Assembly: GCA_019694345.1 (NCBI GenBank)
Contig: JAIBCA010000001.1
Span: 31,069-95,068 of the forward strand
DNA: 64,000 nt
Direction: 5' to 3'
DNA from: Pyrinomonadaceae bacterium
GTDB lineage: Bacteria; Acidobacteriota; Blastocatellia; Pyrinomonadales; Pyrinomonadaceae
Shown: positions 1-8,837 of the stretch, in pieces
Layout of the letters: every line of letters begins with the position of its first letter
How positions within the stretch are numbered: the first letter of the stretch is position 1
Made by a program: the position numbers and the translations under genes
The notes under the pieces: generated by a model
The model's database searches: none
What the model saw: only the letters and a program-made list of their open reading frames with translations
What the model was told of the DNA's origin: nothing

Positions 1-348
1 TTTGAAGATGCGGTGCAGAGCATACGCGAGGCTCTGGCCGGGGAAGGGTTTGGGGTCCTTTCCGAGATCAGGATGGACGAAAAGTTCAAGGAAAAGCTCG
101 GCGTTGATTTTCGAAAATATGTGATCCTCGGCGCGTGTAACCCGCCTCTGGCCTATGAGGCGATCCAGGAGGAGATAAACATTGGCCTTCTGCTTCCGTG
201 CAATGTGATCGTTTATGAAAAGGACGACGGGTCAGTGGTTTCTGTCATCGACGCTAGAACGATGCTCTCGGTAACTGGAAATTCGAGTCTTGTCGAAGCA
301 GCCGATATGATCAATGCAAGATTACAGCGTGCGATCGCGTCGATCTAG
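1..348 (+). CDS. DUF302 family protein (5' end cut by window)
   Basis: The frame is open from base 1, so the gene starts upstream; a GTG at 13 is internal to the domain rather than a convincing start. The visible 115 residues match the DUF302 pattern: an amphipathic start ([12 protein letters not shown]), the segment [20 protein letters not shown], and the closing block [16 protein letters not shown]302 proteins are small alpha/beta proteins of unclear role, often found near redox or metal-related genes. The domain is nearly complete here, so only a few residues are probably missing. It ends 21 bp before the next gene on the same strand. Family assignment is confident from the ACNPP and LLPCNV motifs; function is unknown. 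Confidence 0.8.
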   Translation, partial: FEDAVQSIREALAGEGFGVLSEIRMDEKFKEKLGVDFRKYVILGACNPPLAYEAIQEEINIGLLLPCNVIVYEKDDGSVVSVIDARTMLSVTGNSSLVEAADMINARLQRAIASI

Positions 349-369
349 CCGCCGGCGACACATGTGAAT

Positions 370-1740
370 ATGTTACCTCCTAAAGTGAAGTGGTCATCTG
401 CTTTGCTTACGATCATGGGGTTTGTCATCACCGTATATGGCCAAGCGGCCGGCCGGCTGCCGGTCGTGACTTTAAATTCAGTTGCAAACAGTTATTCGAT
501 AGCACTTGAGCCCTTTACGGTCGAGGGATTTGCCGGGCTCCAATCATTCGCTGCGGCACAGTACGAAGGCAAAATGTTGCTAATCGGCGGCCGCACGGAT
601 GGCTTGCATCGCAGACAACCCTTTGCCTCCTTTTCCTCGAACGGCAGCAACGATCAAATAATCGTCATCGACCCGAGATCGAAACAGCGTTGGACTGCGG
701 CCCTGACAGAACTGCCGCCCGAGTTGAGTGAGCAATTACGTTCGACCAATATGCAGTTCATACAGCGCGGCCAAATGCTGTATCTGATCGGCGGTTACGG
801 GTATAGCAGAACCGCCGGGAACCACGTTACGTTCGACAAGCTTACGGCAGTTCGGGTAGATTGCCTTATTTCCGCCGTGCAACTTGGCCGAACGTTGAAC
901 GGTTGTATTCGGCAGATATCAGATCCGATGTTTGCGGTGAGCGGCGGCCAGATCGGAAGGATCGGCGAAACCTACTATTTGGTTGGCGGTCATAGATTTG
1001 AAGGGCGGTATAACCCGATGGGCCCCGACCACGGTCCCGGATTTACTCAGCTGTACACTGAACAGATCAGAAAATTTGTGATCATAGACGACGGCAAGCT
1101 GCTCCGTTTAGATAGGCCGTCGGCCGTTACTGACAAGGTTGTTCTACACCGCCGCGATTTCAATATGCTGCCGCAGATCTTTGCGAACGGCGTGCCAGGA
1201 TTTACCGCTTTTTCGGGCGTATTTCAGGTTGGGTCAGATCTCCCTTTCACGGACACGGTCGATATTTTCGTCGATTCGCATCGGGTCCATCCTGCGTTCA
1301 GGCAGTATTTGAGTCATTATCATTCTGCAAAAGTGGCAATGTATGATGCGTCAGGTCAACGAACCGAGAACATATTCTTCGGAGGGATCAGCCAATATGA
1401 GGAAATTGACGGCAGTTTCGTCAGGAATGACGACGTGCCGTTCACCAAGGTCATTAGCAAGGTGACTCGCGAAAAGGATGGCCAGATGACCGAAACAAAG
1501 ATCAGTGAAATGCCGGGATTTATCGGGGCCGGGGCCGAATTCCTGGTAAACCAGGCACTACCAGCATATGAAAATGACATCATAAAAACCAACGAATTAA
1601 ATGGCGACCATATTCTGCTCGGACACGTTGTCGGGGGCATTGTCAGCACCCGAAAGAATATTTTTTTCATCAACAGCGGCCTTGAGAGTGCAGCAAGCCA
1701 AACCATATTCCGTGTCTGGCTGACCAGGGCGGCAAAATAG
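370..1740 (+). CDS. secreted kelch-like beta-propeller protein
   Basis: About 456 residues. A hydrophobic N-terminal stretch ending near VYGQA looks like a signal peptide. The body carries repeated Gly-Gly strand motifs typical of kelch propellers: MLLIGGRTDG, MLYLIGGYG, YYLVGGHRF, IFFGGISQY and HVVGGIVS. A GTG at 364 is an alternative start in the same frame; the ATG at 370 is preferred, and neither has a clear ribosome-binding site. The likely location is periplasm or outside the cell. No catalytic motif was recognised, so binding or scaffolding is only a guess. It resembles uncharacterised secreted proteins of Bacteroidota and Acidobacteriota. The following gene is on the same strand but need not be co-transcribed. 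Confidence 0.6.
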   Translation: MLPPKVKWSSALLTIMGFVITVYGQAAGRLPVVTLNSVANSYSIALEPFTVEGFAGLQSFAAAQYEGKMLLIGGRTDGLHRRQPFASFSSNGSNDQIIVIDPRSKQRWTAALTELPPELSEQLRSTNMQFIQRGQMLYLIGGYGYSRTAGNHVTFDKLTAVRVDCLISAVQLGRTLNGCIRQISDPMFAVSGGQIGRIGETYYLVGGHRFEGRYNPMGPDHGPGFTQLYTEQIRKFVIIDDGKLLRLDRPSAVTDKVVLHRRDFNMLPQIFANGVPGFTAFSGVFQVGSDLPFTDTVDIFVDSHRVHPAFRQYLSHYHSAKVAMYDASGQRTENIFFGGISQYEEIDGSFVRNDDVPFTKVISKVTREKDGQMTETKISEMPGFIGAGAEFLVNQALPAYENDIIKTNELNGDHILLGHVVGGIVSTRKNIFFINSGLESAASQTIFRVWLTRAAK

Positions 1741-1816
1741 GATAGGCGAACCATTCGGATGCATTGGCGATTGTGCCGATCTGTTGATCACAAGACTTCG
1801 TAAAATGGACGTAATT

Positions 1817-3022
1817 ATGAACACAAAATTTGACCCCAGCAACGCGATTCAGGATTTTCTGGTCTTTGGCGAGTTTGGTGACGTAAATCCGTCGATCACC
1901 GATTCTTCGACGTTCACATTTCTGTCGCCGGAGAGAATGGAGGAACTGTTTGAACACGAGATCGAAGGCTGCTTTCTGTACTCGCGGCATTGGAACCCGA
2001 CAAACAAATTTCTCTCCGACGCACTTGCGAGAATGGAGGGCAGTGAGGCGGCACAGGCCAAGGCATCGGGGATGGCGGCGATCAGCTCGGCGATTATCCA
2101 GATTTGCGGCAACGGCGACGAGATCATCTCGTCACGAACTGTTTACGGCGGCACATATGCCTTATTCAAGAACTTTCTTCCGCGGTTCGGTATCAAAGTA
2201 CACTTTGTGGATGTTCAAAATATCGATGCGGTAAGCGAGCTGATCAATGAACGAACAAAAGTCGTCTATTGCGAATCGATAAGTAATCCGCTGCTTGATG
2301 TGTCGGACATCCCCGCATTGTCGGGTCTTTGCCGGTCTCGCGGCGTCAAATTGGTTGTTGACAACACCTTCAGCCCAATGATGCTGTCGCCGATCCGGCT
2401 CGGAGCGGATGTGGTCGTGCACAGTTTGACAAAGTACATAAACGGTACCAGTGATTGCGTGGCTGGGGCGGTGTGCGCCAGTAGTGACTTCATTCACCAA
2501 CTTACCGATATCAATTCCGGCGCGTCGATGCTATTTGGAGCGGTCTTGGACAGCACACGAGCCGCGAGTATTCTGAAAAACCTGCATTCGCTGCATTTGC
2601 GAATGCGGCAGCATAGCCAAAACGGTATGTTCATCGCCGAAAATCTGCAGAAACTCGGACTGCGGGTCTATTATCCGGGGCTGCCCGACCATCCTCAGCA
2701 TAAATTGCTTACTGAAATGATGAATGAGGGGTATGGTTACGGCGGAATGTTGGCTGTTGATGTCGGCGATTCCGCAAGGGCGAACCAATTGATGACCAGA
2801 ATGCAGGAAGAGAAAGTCGGCTATCTTGCCGTCAGTCTTGGATACTTCAAAACTCTTTTCAGTGCTCCGGGCCACAGCACGTCATCCGAGATACCGGAGG
2901 ACGAACGCAAGGCGATGGGCCTGAGCGACGGTCTTGTTCGATTCTCGGTCGGCCTTGATAATGATATCGGATTGAGTTTTGAACGTATCAAATTGTGTCT
3001 GTCCGAAAGCGGCGTGATCTGA
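1817..3022 (+). CDS. trans-sulfuration PLP enzyme (methionine gamma-lyase / cystathionine gamma-lyase type)
   Basis: 401 residues, the usual length of the Cys/Met metabolism PLP-dependent family. The Schiff-base lysine is K206 in HSLTKYINGTSD, and the cofactor-binding stretch KLVVDNTFSPMM precedes it. The N-terminal SRHWNPT resembles the Y-(S/T)R-x-x-NPT substrate/phosphate motif of the family. Members split or join sulfur amino acids: cystathionine gamma-lyase, methionine gamma-lyase or O-acyl-homoserine sulfhydrylase; sequence reading alone does not separate these. The frame opens at a TTG at 1784 and has ATGs at 1805 and 1817. The last is chosen because MNTKFDP gives a family-like N-terminus. 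A cystathionine beta-synthase-type gene lies about 30 kb away on the other strand, so both halves of a trans-sulfuration route may be present. Confidence 0.85.
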   Translation: MNTKFDPSNAIQDFLVFGEFGDVNPSITDSSTFTFLSPERMEELFEHEIEGCFLYSRHWNPTNKFLSDALARMEGSEAAQAKASGMAAISSAIIQICGNGDEIISSRTVYGGTYALFKNFLPRFGIKVHFVDVQNIDAVSELINERTKVVYCESISNPLLDVSDIPALSGLCRSRGVKLVVDNTFSPMMLSPIRLGADVVVHSLTKYINGTSDCVAGAVCASSDFIHQLTDINSGASMLFGAVLDSTRAASILKNLHSLHLRMRQHSQNGMFIAENLQKLGLRVYYPGLPDHPQHKLLTEMMNEGYGYGGMLAVDVGDSARANQLMTRMQEEKVGYLAVSLGYFKTLFSAPGHSTSSEIPEDERKAMGLSDGLVRFSVGLDNDIGLSFERIKLCLSESGVI

Positions 3023-3064
3023 CACGAGCGAGCGTCCGCTAAACCGCACCTTGTTAGTTTTTGT

Positions 3065-3086
3065 GTTTACCCGTGCCAGTGTAAAC
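3065..3086. promoter_or_regulatory. inverted repeat upstream of fumC, possible operator
   Basis: The arms GTTTAC and GTAAAC are perfect inverted copies separated by 10 bp, centred about 36 bp upstream of the fumarase ATG. This spacing suits a dimeric helix-turn-helix regulator. No regulator is identifiable nearby, and a 6-bp arm can arise by chance. Confidence 0.25.
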
Positions 3087-3111
3087 TTGTACTTTATTCA
3101 AACAGCAACAT

Positions 3112-4518
3112 ATGTCAGAGGCAATATCATCAAAAGCAGCTACCCGCGTTGAGACGGATTCGATGGGCGAGATCTCGGTCGAGTCGGATAAATATTGGGG
3201 GGCTCAAACCCAGCGTTCACTTCACCATTTCAACATCGGATTCGATATCATGCCCCGCGAGGTCATACGGGCGTTGGGCATTCTTAAAAAAGCTGCGGCG
3301 ATAGTTAATTGTGATCTGGGCAAACTCCCAGCCGAAAAGCGCGACCTGATTGTCCGGGCTGCCGATGAGGTCATCGAGGGTAAACTTGATGCACATTTTC
3401 CGCTCCGTGTCTGGCAGACCGGTTCGGGCACCCAGACAAATATGAATGCCAACGAGGTCATCTCGAACCGTGCTATCGAACTCGCCGGCGGTGAGATGGG
3501 CTCCAAATCGCCAATTCACCCGAATGACGACGTCAACAAATCGCAGTCGTCGAATGACACATTCCCTACGGCGATGTACATCGCTGCGGCTGAGCGTTTG
3601 ACGGCACTGATCCCCGAGGTGCAGAAGGTAAGCGAAGCGATCAAGGCCAAGTCCCGCGAATTCGAGGGAGTCGTAAAGATCGGCCGCACCCATCTGCAGG
3701 ATGCGACGCCGGTCACCGTGTCGCAGGAATTTAACGGTTGGGCAAGTCTCGTCGATCGTGATATCGAGCGTATTAAGCTGGTTCTGCCCGGTCTGCTGGA
3801 TCTCGCTATCGGCGGGACGGCGGTCGGCACGGGCCTCAACGCGCATCCTGAATTTGCCGAGCGCGCAGCCGCAAAGATCGCGGAATTGACCGGTCTGCCG
3901 TTTAGATCGCACCCGGACAAATTTGCGGCCCTGTCGGCTCACGACGAGGTGGTTTTCGCGTCGGGTGCATTAAAGGCGCTTGCTGCGAGCCTTATGAAGA
4001 TCGCAAACGACATTCGCTGGCTCGCATCGGGGCCGCGTTGCGGGATCGGTGAGATATCGTTGCCGGAAAACGAGCCAGGTTCATCGATAATGCCCGGCAA
4101 GGTCAACCCGACGCAATCCGAAGCAATGACGATGGTGGCCGTACAGGTTATGGGTAATGATGCAGCGATCGGTTTTGCCGGCTCACAGGGTAATTTTGAG
4201 CTCAATGTTTTCAAGCCTGTGATGATCCACAATTTTCTGCACTCGGTCCGTTTGATCCACGATGCCTGCCACGGCTTTGTCGATTACTGTATCACCGGAA
4301 TCGAACTCAACCGGGAAAGAATCGATCATTACCTTCGGGATTCGCTGATGCTTGTGACTGCGCTAAATCAGCACATCGGATACGATAATGCCGCGAAAAT
4401 TGCCAAATACGCACATAAGAAAGGAATTTCGCTGAAAGAATCCGCCGTCGAACTCGAACTGCTTTCCTCGGAGAAATTTGATGAACTCGTCATCGCCGAA
4501 GATATGACACATCCGTAA
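3112..4518 (+). CDS. fumC: class II fumarate hydratase
   Basis: 468 residues, the standard length of class II (iron-independent) fumarase, which interconverts fumarate and malate in the TCA cycle as a cytosolic homotetramer. The superfamily signature is intact ([11 protein letters not shown]). So are the catalytic histidine region ([11 protein letters not shown]), the substrate segment [14 protein letters not shown] ([19 protein letters not shown]) and the B-site loop [14 protein letters not shown]. The ATG at 3112 gives an N-terminus with about 18 residues before [15 protein letters not shown] family sequence. It is monocistronic by appearance: a 90-bp upstream gap holds an inverted repeat, and a bidirectional hairpin follows. 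Aspartase is the closest alternative, but the HPNDDVN and [10 protein letters not shown] wording fits fumarase better. Confidence 0.95.
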   Translation: MSEAISSKAATRVETDSMGEISVESDKYWGAQTQRSLHHFNIGFDIMPREVIRALGILKKAAAIVNCDLGKLPAEKRDLIVRAADEVIEGKLDAHFPLRVWQTGSGTQTNMNANEVISNRAIELAGGEMGSKSPIHPNDDVNKSQSSNDTFPTAMYIAAAERLTALIPEVQKVSEAIKAKSREFEGVVKIGRTHLQDATPVTVSQEFNGWASLVDRDIERIKLVLPGLLDLAIGGTAVGTGLNAHPEFAERAAAKIAELTGLPFRSHPDKFAALSAHDEVVFASGALKALAASLMKIANDIRWLASGPRCGIGEISLPENEPGSSIMPGKVNPTQSEAMTMVAVQVMGNDAAIGFAGSQGNFELNVFKPVMIHNFLHSVRLIHDACHGFVDYCITGIELNRERIDHYLRDSLMLVTALNQHIGYDNAAKIAKYAHKKGISLKESAVELELLSSEKFDELVIAEDMTHP

Positions 4519-4636
4519 TAAAGACAACTCGAGACGCGAAAATCAGAATTAATAAATGAGAACTGATTTTGCTCAGATCGTCGGTCAAATATATCAAACT
4601 CGAGGAATAGGAGTTGTTTAAGAGCGATCGGTAAAT

Positions 4637-4672
4637 GATCCCGGAATGCCCGTAAATGGCAAGTCCGGGATC
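4637..4672. terminator. hairpin terminator between convergent fumC and the PAAR gene
   Basis: GATCCCGGA (4637-4645) pairs perfectly with TCCGGGATC (4664-4672), and inside this TGCC (4647-4650) pairs with GGCA (4658-4661) around a short loop. It lies between two converging genes and ends 6 bp before the PAAR stop codon. No long T-run follows on either side, so it may work as a weak bidirectional terminator or a barrier to antisense reading into the T6SS operon. Confidence 0.65.
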
Positions 4673-4678
4673 GTTTGC

Positions 4679-5182
4679 TTATCCGCCGATGATCACGGTC
4701 GTCTCTCCTGACGTGATCGAATTCGGCGGACCGATCGCTTCAAGTATCGTGTCGCCCATTCGTCCGGCCGGCAGATTGTTTATCATCACTGTTGCGGAAC
4801 CGGTGATATCGACGCCTGGGCCATGGGGTGGTGCCGGCGATGGCACTGCACACATATGGATATCCGCTCCGGCCGCTGCACTCGTAATGGCGCTCGACAT
4901 CGACGACAATGCGGCGGTTTTTGCAGCCTGCTCGGCGGCAGCGGCGGCGGGGGCACCAGGCGTCCCTGCGGCGGCCGCCGTTGCGGCAACTGCCGTTTGA
5001 ATGGCTGTGTCAGCTGCAGCCTTAGCCGACTGTAATGCGGCAACGGCAGCGAGCGGGATCCCGCGCCAAGCAGGTGCAAATCCGATCAGCACATTTGGGC
5101 TGCCCGGTCCGGGTGTAAGCGTCGGCGGCAGTCCGTGGGCCGTCGTGTCTCTCAATGCTCTTGCTGCTGGTCCTGTTGGCAT
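4679..5182 (-). CDS. T6SS PAAR-domain tip protein
   Basis: 167 residues. The N-terminal MPTGPAARALRDTTAH and the segment LTPGPGSPNVLIG are the repeated metal-binding and beta elements of PAAR proteins. A second half (PHGPGVDITGSATVMINNLPAGRMGD ... ITSGETTVIIGG) completes the conical fold. The middle (about 55-95) is an Ala-rich stretch predicted as a helical hairpin, common in the bacterial PAAR/DUF4150 group. PAAR proteins sharpen the VgrG spike and help deliver effectors. It is the last gene of the minus-strand T6SS locus, 26 bp after an unknown membrane-anchored protein. No C-terminal toxin extension is present, so it is an unarmed tip that may carry partners non-covalently. Confidence 0.85.
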   Translation of the reverse strand: MPTGPAARALRDTTAHGLPPTLTPGPGSPNVLIGFAPAWRGIPLAAVAALQSAKAAADTAIQTAVAATAAAAGTPGAPAAAAAEQAAKTAALSSMSSAITSAAAGADIHMCAVPSPAPPHGPGVDITGSATVMINNLPAGRMGDTILEAIGPPNSITSGETTVIIGG

Positions 5183-5208
5183 ATATCGCTCAAATACAAT
5201 TCAAGTTA

Positions 5209-5952
5209 CTACTGAAGCATTACCGTTGGCATTTCAGGCTCAAGGATCTCTTCGTTCAATCGAATCCGGCCATTGCTTTCCACTTCGGCATTCATTCTCA
5301 GTAAGGCGCGGTCGCGGATCACAAACAATATGACCGTCGCAGGAAAGCCGTCCTTTAGTTTGGGGCCTTCAACCACATTTGTATATTTGTCGATGATCTC
5401 ACCCTTCTTTCTAGTCTCTTCCGGTGACGGCGACGGCAGCCACCACGACTCCTGGATCGAGTTTAAGATCTGAATGCCGCCCGTAAAATCGCGGGTCACA
5501 TCAAAGAATGCGGATACATAGGCTACGTATTCGCCCGAAGATCGCAAGTTAAGACCACTTTTAGAAGCAAGCTCAAAGAAATGTTCAGGCTCGTTGTTCA
5601 GTACCTCAAGGCCGTCAGTTCCCCAAAAGCCCAATGCATAGACGCGCGGGCGGTCCGGCGGACGCGTCGAAACGCGATAGATACCGCCACTTGTAAAAAA
5701 TGTCGTGGGTATCTGTTCCACATTTGTTTCAGGCCTTTGAAGCGCGGTCAGGATCGGATTTCCGAACCTAGCGGCCCGCCGTGTGATTTCTTCTCGAGTC
5801 AAACTTGTCATTTTTTTGTCTTCCATCGCTCTTTTCTTCTTCGGAGCTGGATCGATCTGTCCGTAGACGAGGATCGCCGCAGTGACGACCATGATAGGAA
5901 CCATCAGCGGATCCAAATGAATACGATATCTGCCAAAGAGCGGTTGTCTCAT
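5209..5952 (-). CDS. membrane-anchored protein of unknown function between vgrG and PAAR (immunity candidate)
   Basis: 247 residues, no family recognised. Residues about 14-32 form one hydrophobic segment (PLMVPIMVVTAAILVYG), followed by a basic patch (PKKKR) and a soluble domain of roughly 190 residues with mixed alpha/beta character. It sits between a VgrG bearing a metallopeptidase domain and the PAAR tip, the usual place for an immunity protein, adaptor or second effector. The single anchor would fit an immunity protein protecting the envelope, but this rests on position only. An internal ATG pair (MEDKKMTS, about residue 43) would give a soluble form without the anchor. It shows no signal peptidase site, lipobox or catalytic motif. 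Confidence 0.6.
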   Translation of the reverse strand: MRQPLFGRYRIHLDPLMVPIMVVTAAILVYGQIDPAPKKKRAMEDKKMTSLTREEITRRAARFGNPILTALQRPETNVEQIPTTFFTSGGIYRVSTRPPDRPRVYALGFWGTDGLEVLNNEPEHFFELASKSGLNLRSSGEYVAYVSAFFDVTRDFTGGIQILNSIQESWWLPSPSPEETRKKGEIIDKYTNVVEGPKLKDGFPATVILFVIRDRALLRMNAEVESNGRIRLNEEILEPEMPTVMLQ

Positions 5953-6026
5953 ACGCTTACCAAAGAGACTGTATTTCCTGAGGCATCGCTTTCTCTCTCA
6001 TTTTCAGCCCCGGGAAGTAACGCCTA

Positions 6027-8783
6027 TCACGGGCCAGCGGGGGCAGGCGTGTGACGGTTGTCATAATCCTGGCCCCAATAATCAACGTACGATTGAGGAG
6101 GATTGGTATTACCGGTATTGATATTGCCGTTTCGATAATCCTGAAGTATCGCTGCTTCACCGGCATCATTCGACCTCCGTGTCAGTTCTGCTTCCGAAAT
6201 ACCCGGTTCGGCCGCCTGCAGTCGTGCCCGTTCAGCATCGCGGGCCGCCACAAATGTCGGCCTTGTACTGCTGTTATCAACCACCGGTGTCCCTCCCGCG
6301 GCATTCATCTCGTCTTGTGCCTCGTATCTGCGGCGTTCGGCGTTGGCATCTTCACGCAGTTGCGTGTCGATATAGTCCGCCCGTGTTTGAGTCTGGACGT
6401 TTGCACTGGTCCCGTCGTGATCAGCCTCGGCATGACGCATTTCGTGAACGAAGCTGGTCTCCGAATCGGTACGCGCCGGATCCATATTTACCGTGTTGCC
6501 GCCGTAAGCAGTTCCGCCCGGATTGGTCGTCACCTGGACGTTATTTCGTTCGAATACCTCAAGTGCATGGCGGCCCTGAGCTGAGGTGTTCAGTCGATCG
6601 CGCATCGCGGTGAACGCCGCACTTTCGCCGGGCCGCGGCGGGTACACATGATGCTGAGAGCGGAGCTGCCGCCGATTGCGTCCACGTCCTCCGCCCGTCC
6701 GGGGTCGATCGAGGTTGCCCGGTTCGCCGTTATCGGACCATTCCGCATCAAGCGGATCGTCGATCGCAGGGTCACCGGTTTCGGTGCCGAAGCCGCCCGA
6801 ATTCACCTTGACCATTGAGCCAGCGATGGTGACGCCGCTTGCATCGATAACGACGCAGCTACCGCCGACCTTGAGGCTGATCTTGGTTTTGGCTTCGAGG
6901 ATTATCTCTTGGGCATTAAGCTCGGCTTTGGTCTTTACCAAGGTCGAAAGGTTTCCTTGGTAATCTTCGACTACGTCGGCCTTGACCGCCTCATTCAATT
7001 TGTCATCGATCCCGATATAGTGAGCGCTTTTGACGTGAAGGTCATAATTGCCGCCAACCGAGATCGCCAGGTTGCCGCCCGGTTGATTATCCGAGCGCAT
7101 GCCGATAACCTCTTGGCGATTGCCGCCGCAGGTTTCGTACATCGATCCACGGACTCGCAGATCATATCGCTTTTGCGAATGAACAAATACCTGTTCCTTT
7201 CCGGCTTTGTCCTCAAAACGCAGTTCATTGAAACCCTTGCCGTCGTCGGGCGAGGTCCGCGTCTTTATGTAAGTCAGCGTTTTGAACTTGGGCAGCTCGT
7301 AGTGAGGCATAGTTTCCGGATTGTAGACCGAGCCCGTAATGATCGGTTGGTCCGGATCGCCCTCCATGAAATCAACGATTACCTCTTGGCCGATTCGCGG
7401 AATGAACATCGTCCCCCACTTATTTCCGGCAATATTGGTAGCGACCCGCAACCAGCATGACGAACCCGCGTCATTTTGGCCCTGTCGGTCCCAGTGAAAC
7501 TGTACCTTGACGCGGCCGAATTTGTCGGTGAAGATCTCTTCGCCGGCCGGACCGACCACAACCGCGGTCTGGCTGCCGTTTACGATCGGTTTCGCAGTCT
7601 TTCTAAGAGGTCGAAACGGCGCCTGGCCATTACCCTGCGGTATGCATGCAAAATCAATGGCATACGCATTCGTGATCGCATCGTCTGAAATGTAACCGGG
7701 CGATTGCACGGCTTCAGTGCGGACGCTTACCAATATATGGTTTCGGTTGTTTTCGGAGACCGGATGGGTCGTTAGCCGAAACCGATAACCGGCCGTCATC
7801 GAGCAGCAGTCGGACGTGCCGTAACTCGTCTTGTACGCCACGTCGAGTTCCTGCTGTCGAATGTCGACCGTCCGCTGCCGGTCATTGAATATCTTGTTCA
7901 GTTCGCCTGATTGTTCGCCCCCGCCCGACGAGATGCCGTCAAACCTCTTCGCGTATTCGCCGGGAAAATCATAGTGCTCCAGTTGTTGATTACCGCCGAT
8001 ATTGAATCGGCTCACCTGCTGAGCCTCGAGGTGATTGGTCGGCAGCTGAAAGTTATGATCGAAGAGCGTGAACTTTCCTGTCCGGATCTGATTGGTCACC
8101 TGCCACGTATGCACCATCCCTTGCCATTCGGTCAACTCCGAACTGTCCATCGCAAATGGTATTTCCGAGCGCTCCGGGCACTCGCGATGCGATGCATCGG
8201 TATTGGCGACGATCATTCTGTGAGAGCTGGCGGTGTGTTCGAAATAGTAATAGATGCCTTCTTCTTCCATTAGCCGCGATGCAAAATCCCAGTCGGATTC
8301 ACGGTACTGTACGCAGTAGTTGCGCGGTTGGAAATCACCTTGGATCTCAAAGTCCACTTCAAAGCCCTCGAGAACCTGCTGGAGAACGTCCGGAACCGAC
8401 AGATTTTGAAAGATACGGCTCTGAGAGACCTGGGTCAGAAGCCAAACCTTTGGCACAAGCTCGGCCTGATATTTAGAAAACCGGGTATTTCGATTTCCCT
8501 GGGTGAAATTGACACAGATGCCATTGAAAAATCGCTTGGTACCGTCGGTTTGCTCGACAGTGACGGTCATCGGCTGGCCAAGTATCTGCTGCGGATCGAC
8601 GATCGTCGCTTCGCGTCCTTCCTCGGGCTCTTCATGCAGAAGCTCGAGGTCGAAATGAAAGAGTGACGACAATGCCTCACGGCTGCGTATACGCTTGATC
8701 AGCAAAAAGTCGTCGGCGAGCGGCGTCGCTACATTTAAGAGTCTTCCTTCTTGTGTCGTCGGCATAAATTCTTCGAGGCCCAT
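6027..8783 (-). CDS. evolved VgrG (TssI) with C-terminal HExxH metallopeptidase effector domain
   Basis: 918 residues. Residues 10-380 are the gp27-like trimer base (VgrG opening MPTTQEGRLLNVATPL, starting at an internal Met 7 that may be the true start at 8765). Residues 410-495 are the gp5 OB fold (FTDKFGRVKVQFHWDRQG, GDPDQPIITGSVYN), and 500-665 are the needle-like beta-helix. After a Gly/Arg-rich linker (about 690-710) comes a domain of about 210 residues with H780-E-M-R-H784, preceded by an M91-like lead-in (GRHALEVFERNNVQV, NTVNMDP). A possible third zinc ligand is one of the glutamates of REDANAERR (810-816). This is an 'evolved' VgrG: the spike carries a covalent zincin effector of the M91 (NleD-like) or DUF6782-like type. 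The target is unknown. The gene is 54 bp downstream of the caspase-like gene. Confidence 0.9.
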   Translation of the reverse strand: MGLEEFMPTTQEGRLLNVATPLADDFLLIKRIRSREALSSLFHFDLELLHEEPEEGREATIVDPQQILGQPMTVTVEQTDGTKRFFNGICVNFTQGNRNTRFSKYQAELVPKVWLLTQVSQSRIFQNLSVPDVLQQVLEGFEVDFEIQGDFQPRNYCVQYRESDWDFASRLMEEEGIYYYFEHTASSHRMIVANTDASHRECPERSEIPFAMDSSELTEWQGMVHTWQVTNQIRTGKFTLFDHNFQLPTNHLEAQQVSRFNIGGNQQLEHYDFPGEYAKRFDGISSGGGEQSGELNKIFNDRQRTVDIRQQELDVAYKTSYGTSDCCSMTAGYRFRLTTHPVSENNRNHILVSVRTEAVQSPGYISDDAITNAYAIDFACIPQGNGQAPFRPLRKTAKPIVNGSQTAVVVGPAGEEIFTDKFGRVKVQFHWDRQGQNDAGSSCWLRVATNIAGNKWGTMFIPRIGQEVIVDFMEGDPDQPIITGSVYNPETMPHYELPKFKTLTYIKTRTSPDDGKGFNELRFEDKAGKEQVFVHSQKRYDLRVRGSMYETCGGNRQEVIGMRSDNQPGGNLAISVGGNYDLHVKSAHYIGIDDKLNEAVKADVVEDYQGNLSTLVKTKAELNAQEIILEAKTKISLKVGGSCVVIDASGVTIAGSMVKVNSGGFGTETGDPAIDDPLDAEWSDNGEPGNLDRPRTGGGRGRNRRQLRSQHHVYPPRPGESAAFTAMRDRLNTSAQGRHALEVFERNNVQVTTNPGGTAYGGNTVNMDPARTDSETSFVHEMRHAEADHDGTSANVQTQTRADYIDTQLREDANAERRRYEAQDEMNAAGGTPVVDNSSTRPTFVAARDAERARLQAAEPGISEAELTRRSNDAGEAAILQDYRNGNINTGNTNPPQSYVDYWGQDYDNRHTPAPAGP

Positions 8784-8837
8784 ATCGGGCTATCGCTCGT
8801 ATCAGATAGACGAACCTTGCAGTGATTTTTGCTTAAT

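Noticed and set aside
4656..5333. Plus-strand open frames across the PAAR region
   Set aside because: They are reverse-strand shadows of the Ala/Gly-rich PAAR gene; their translations are low-complexity and match no family.
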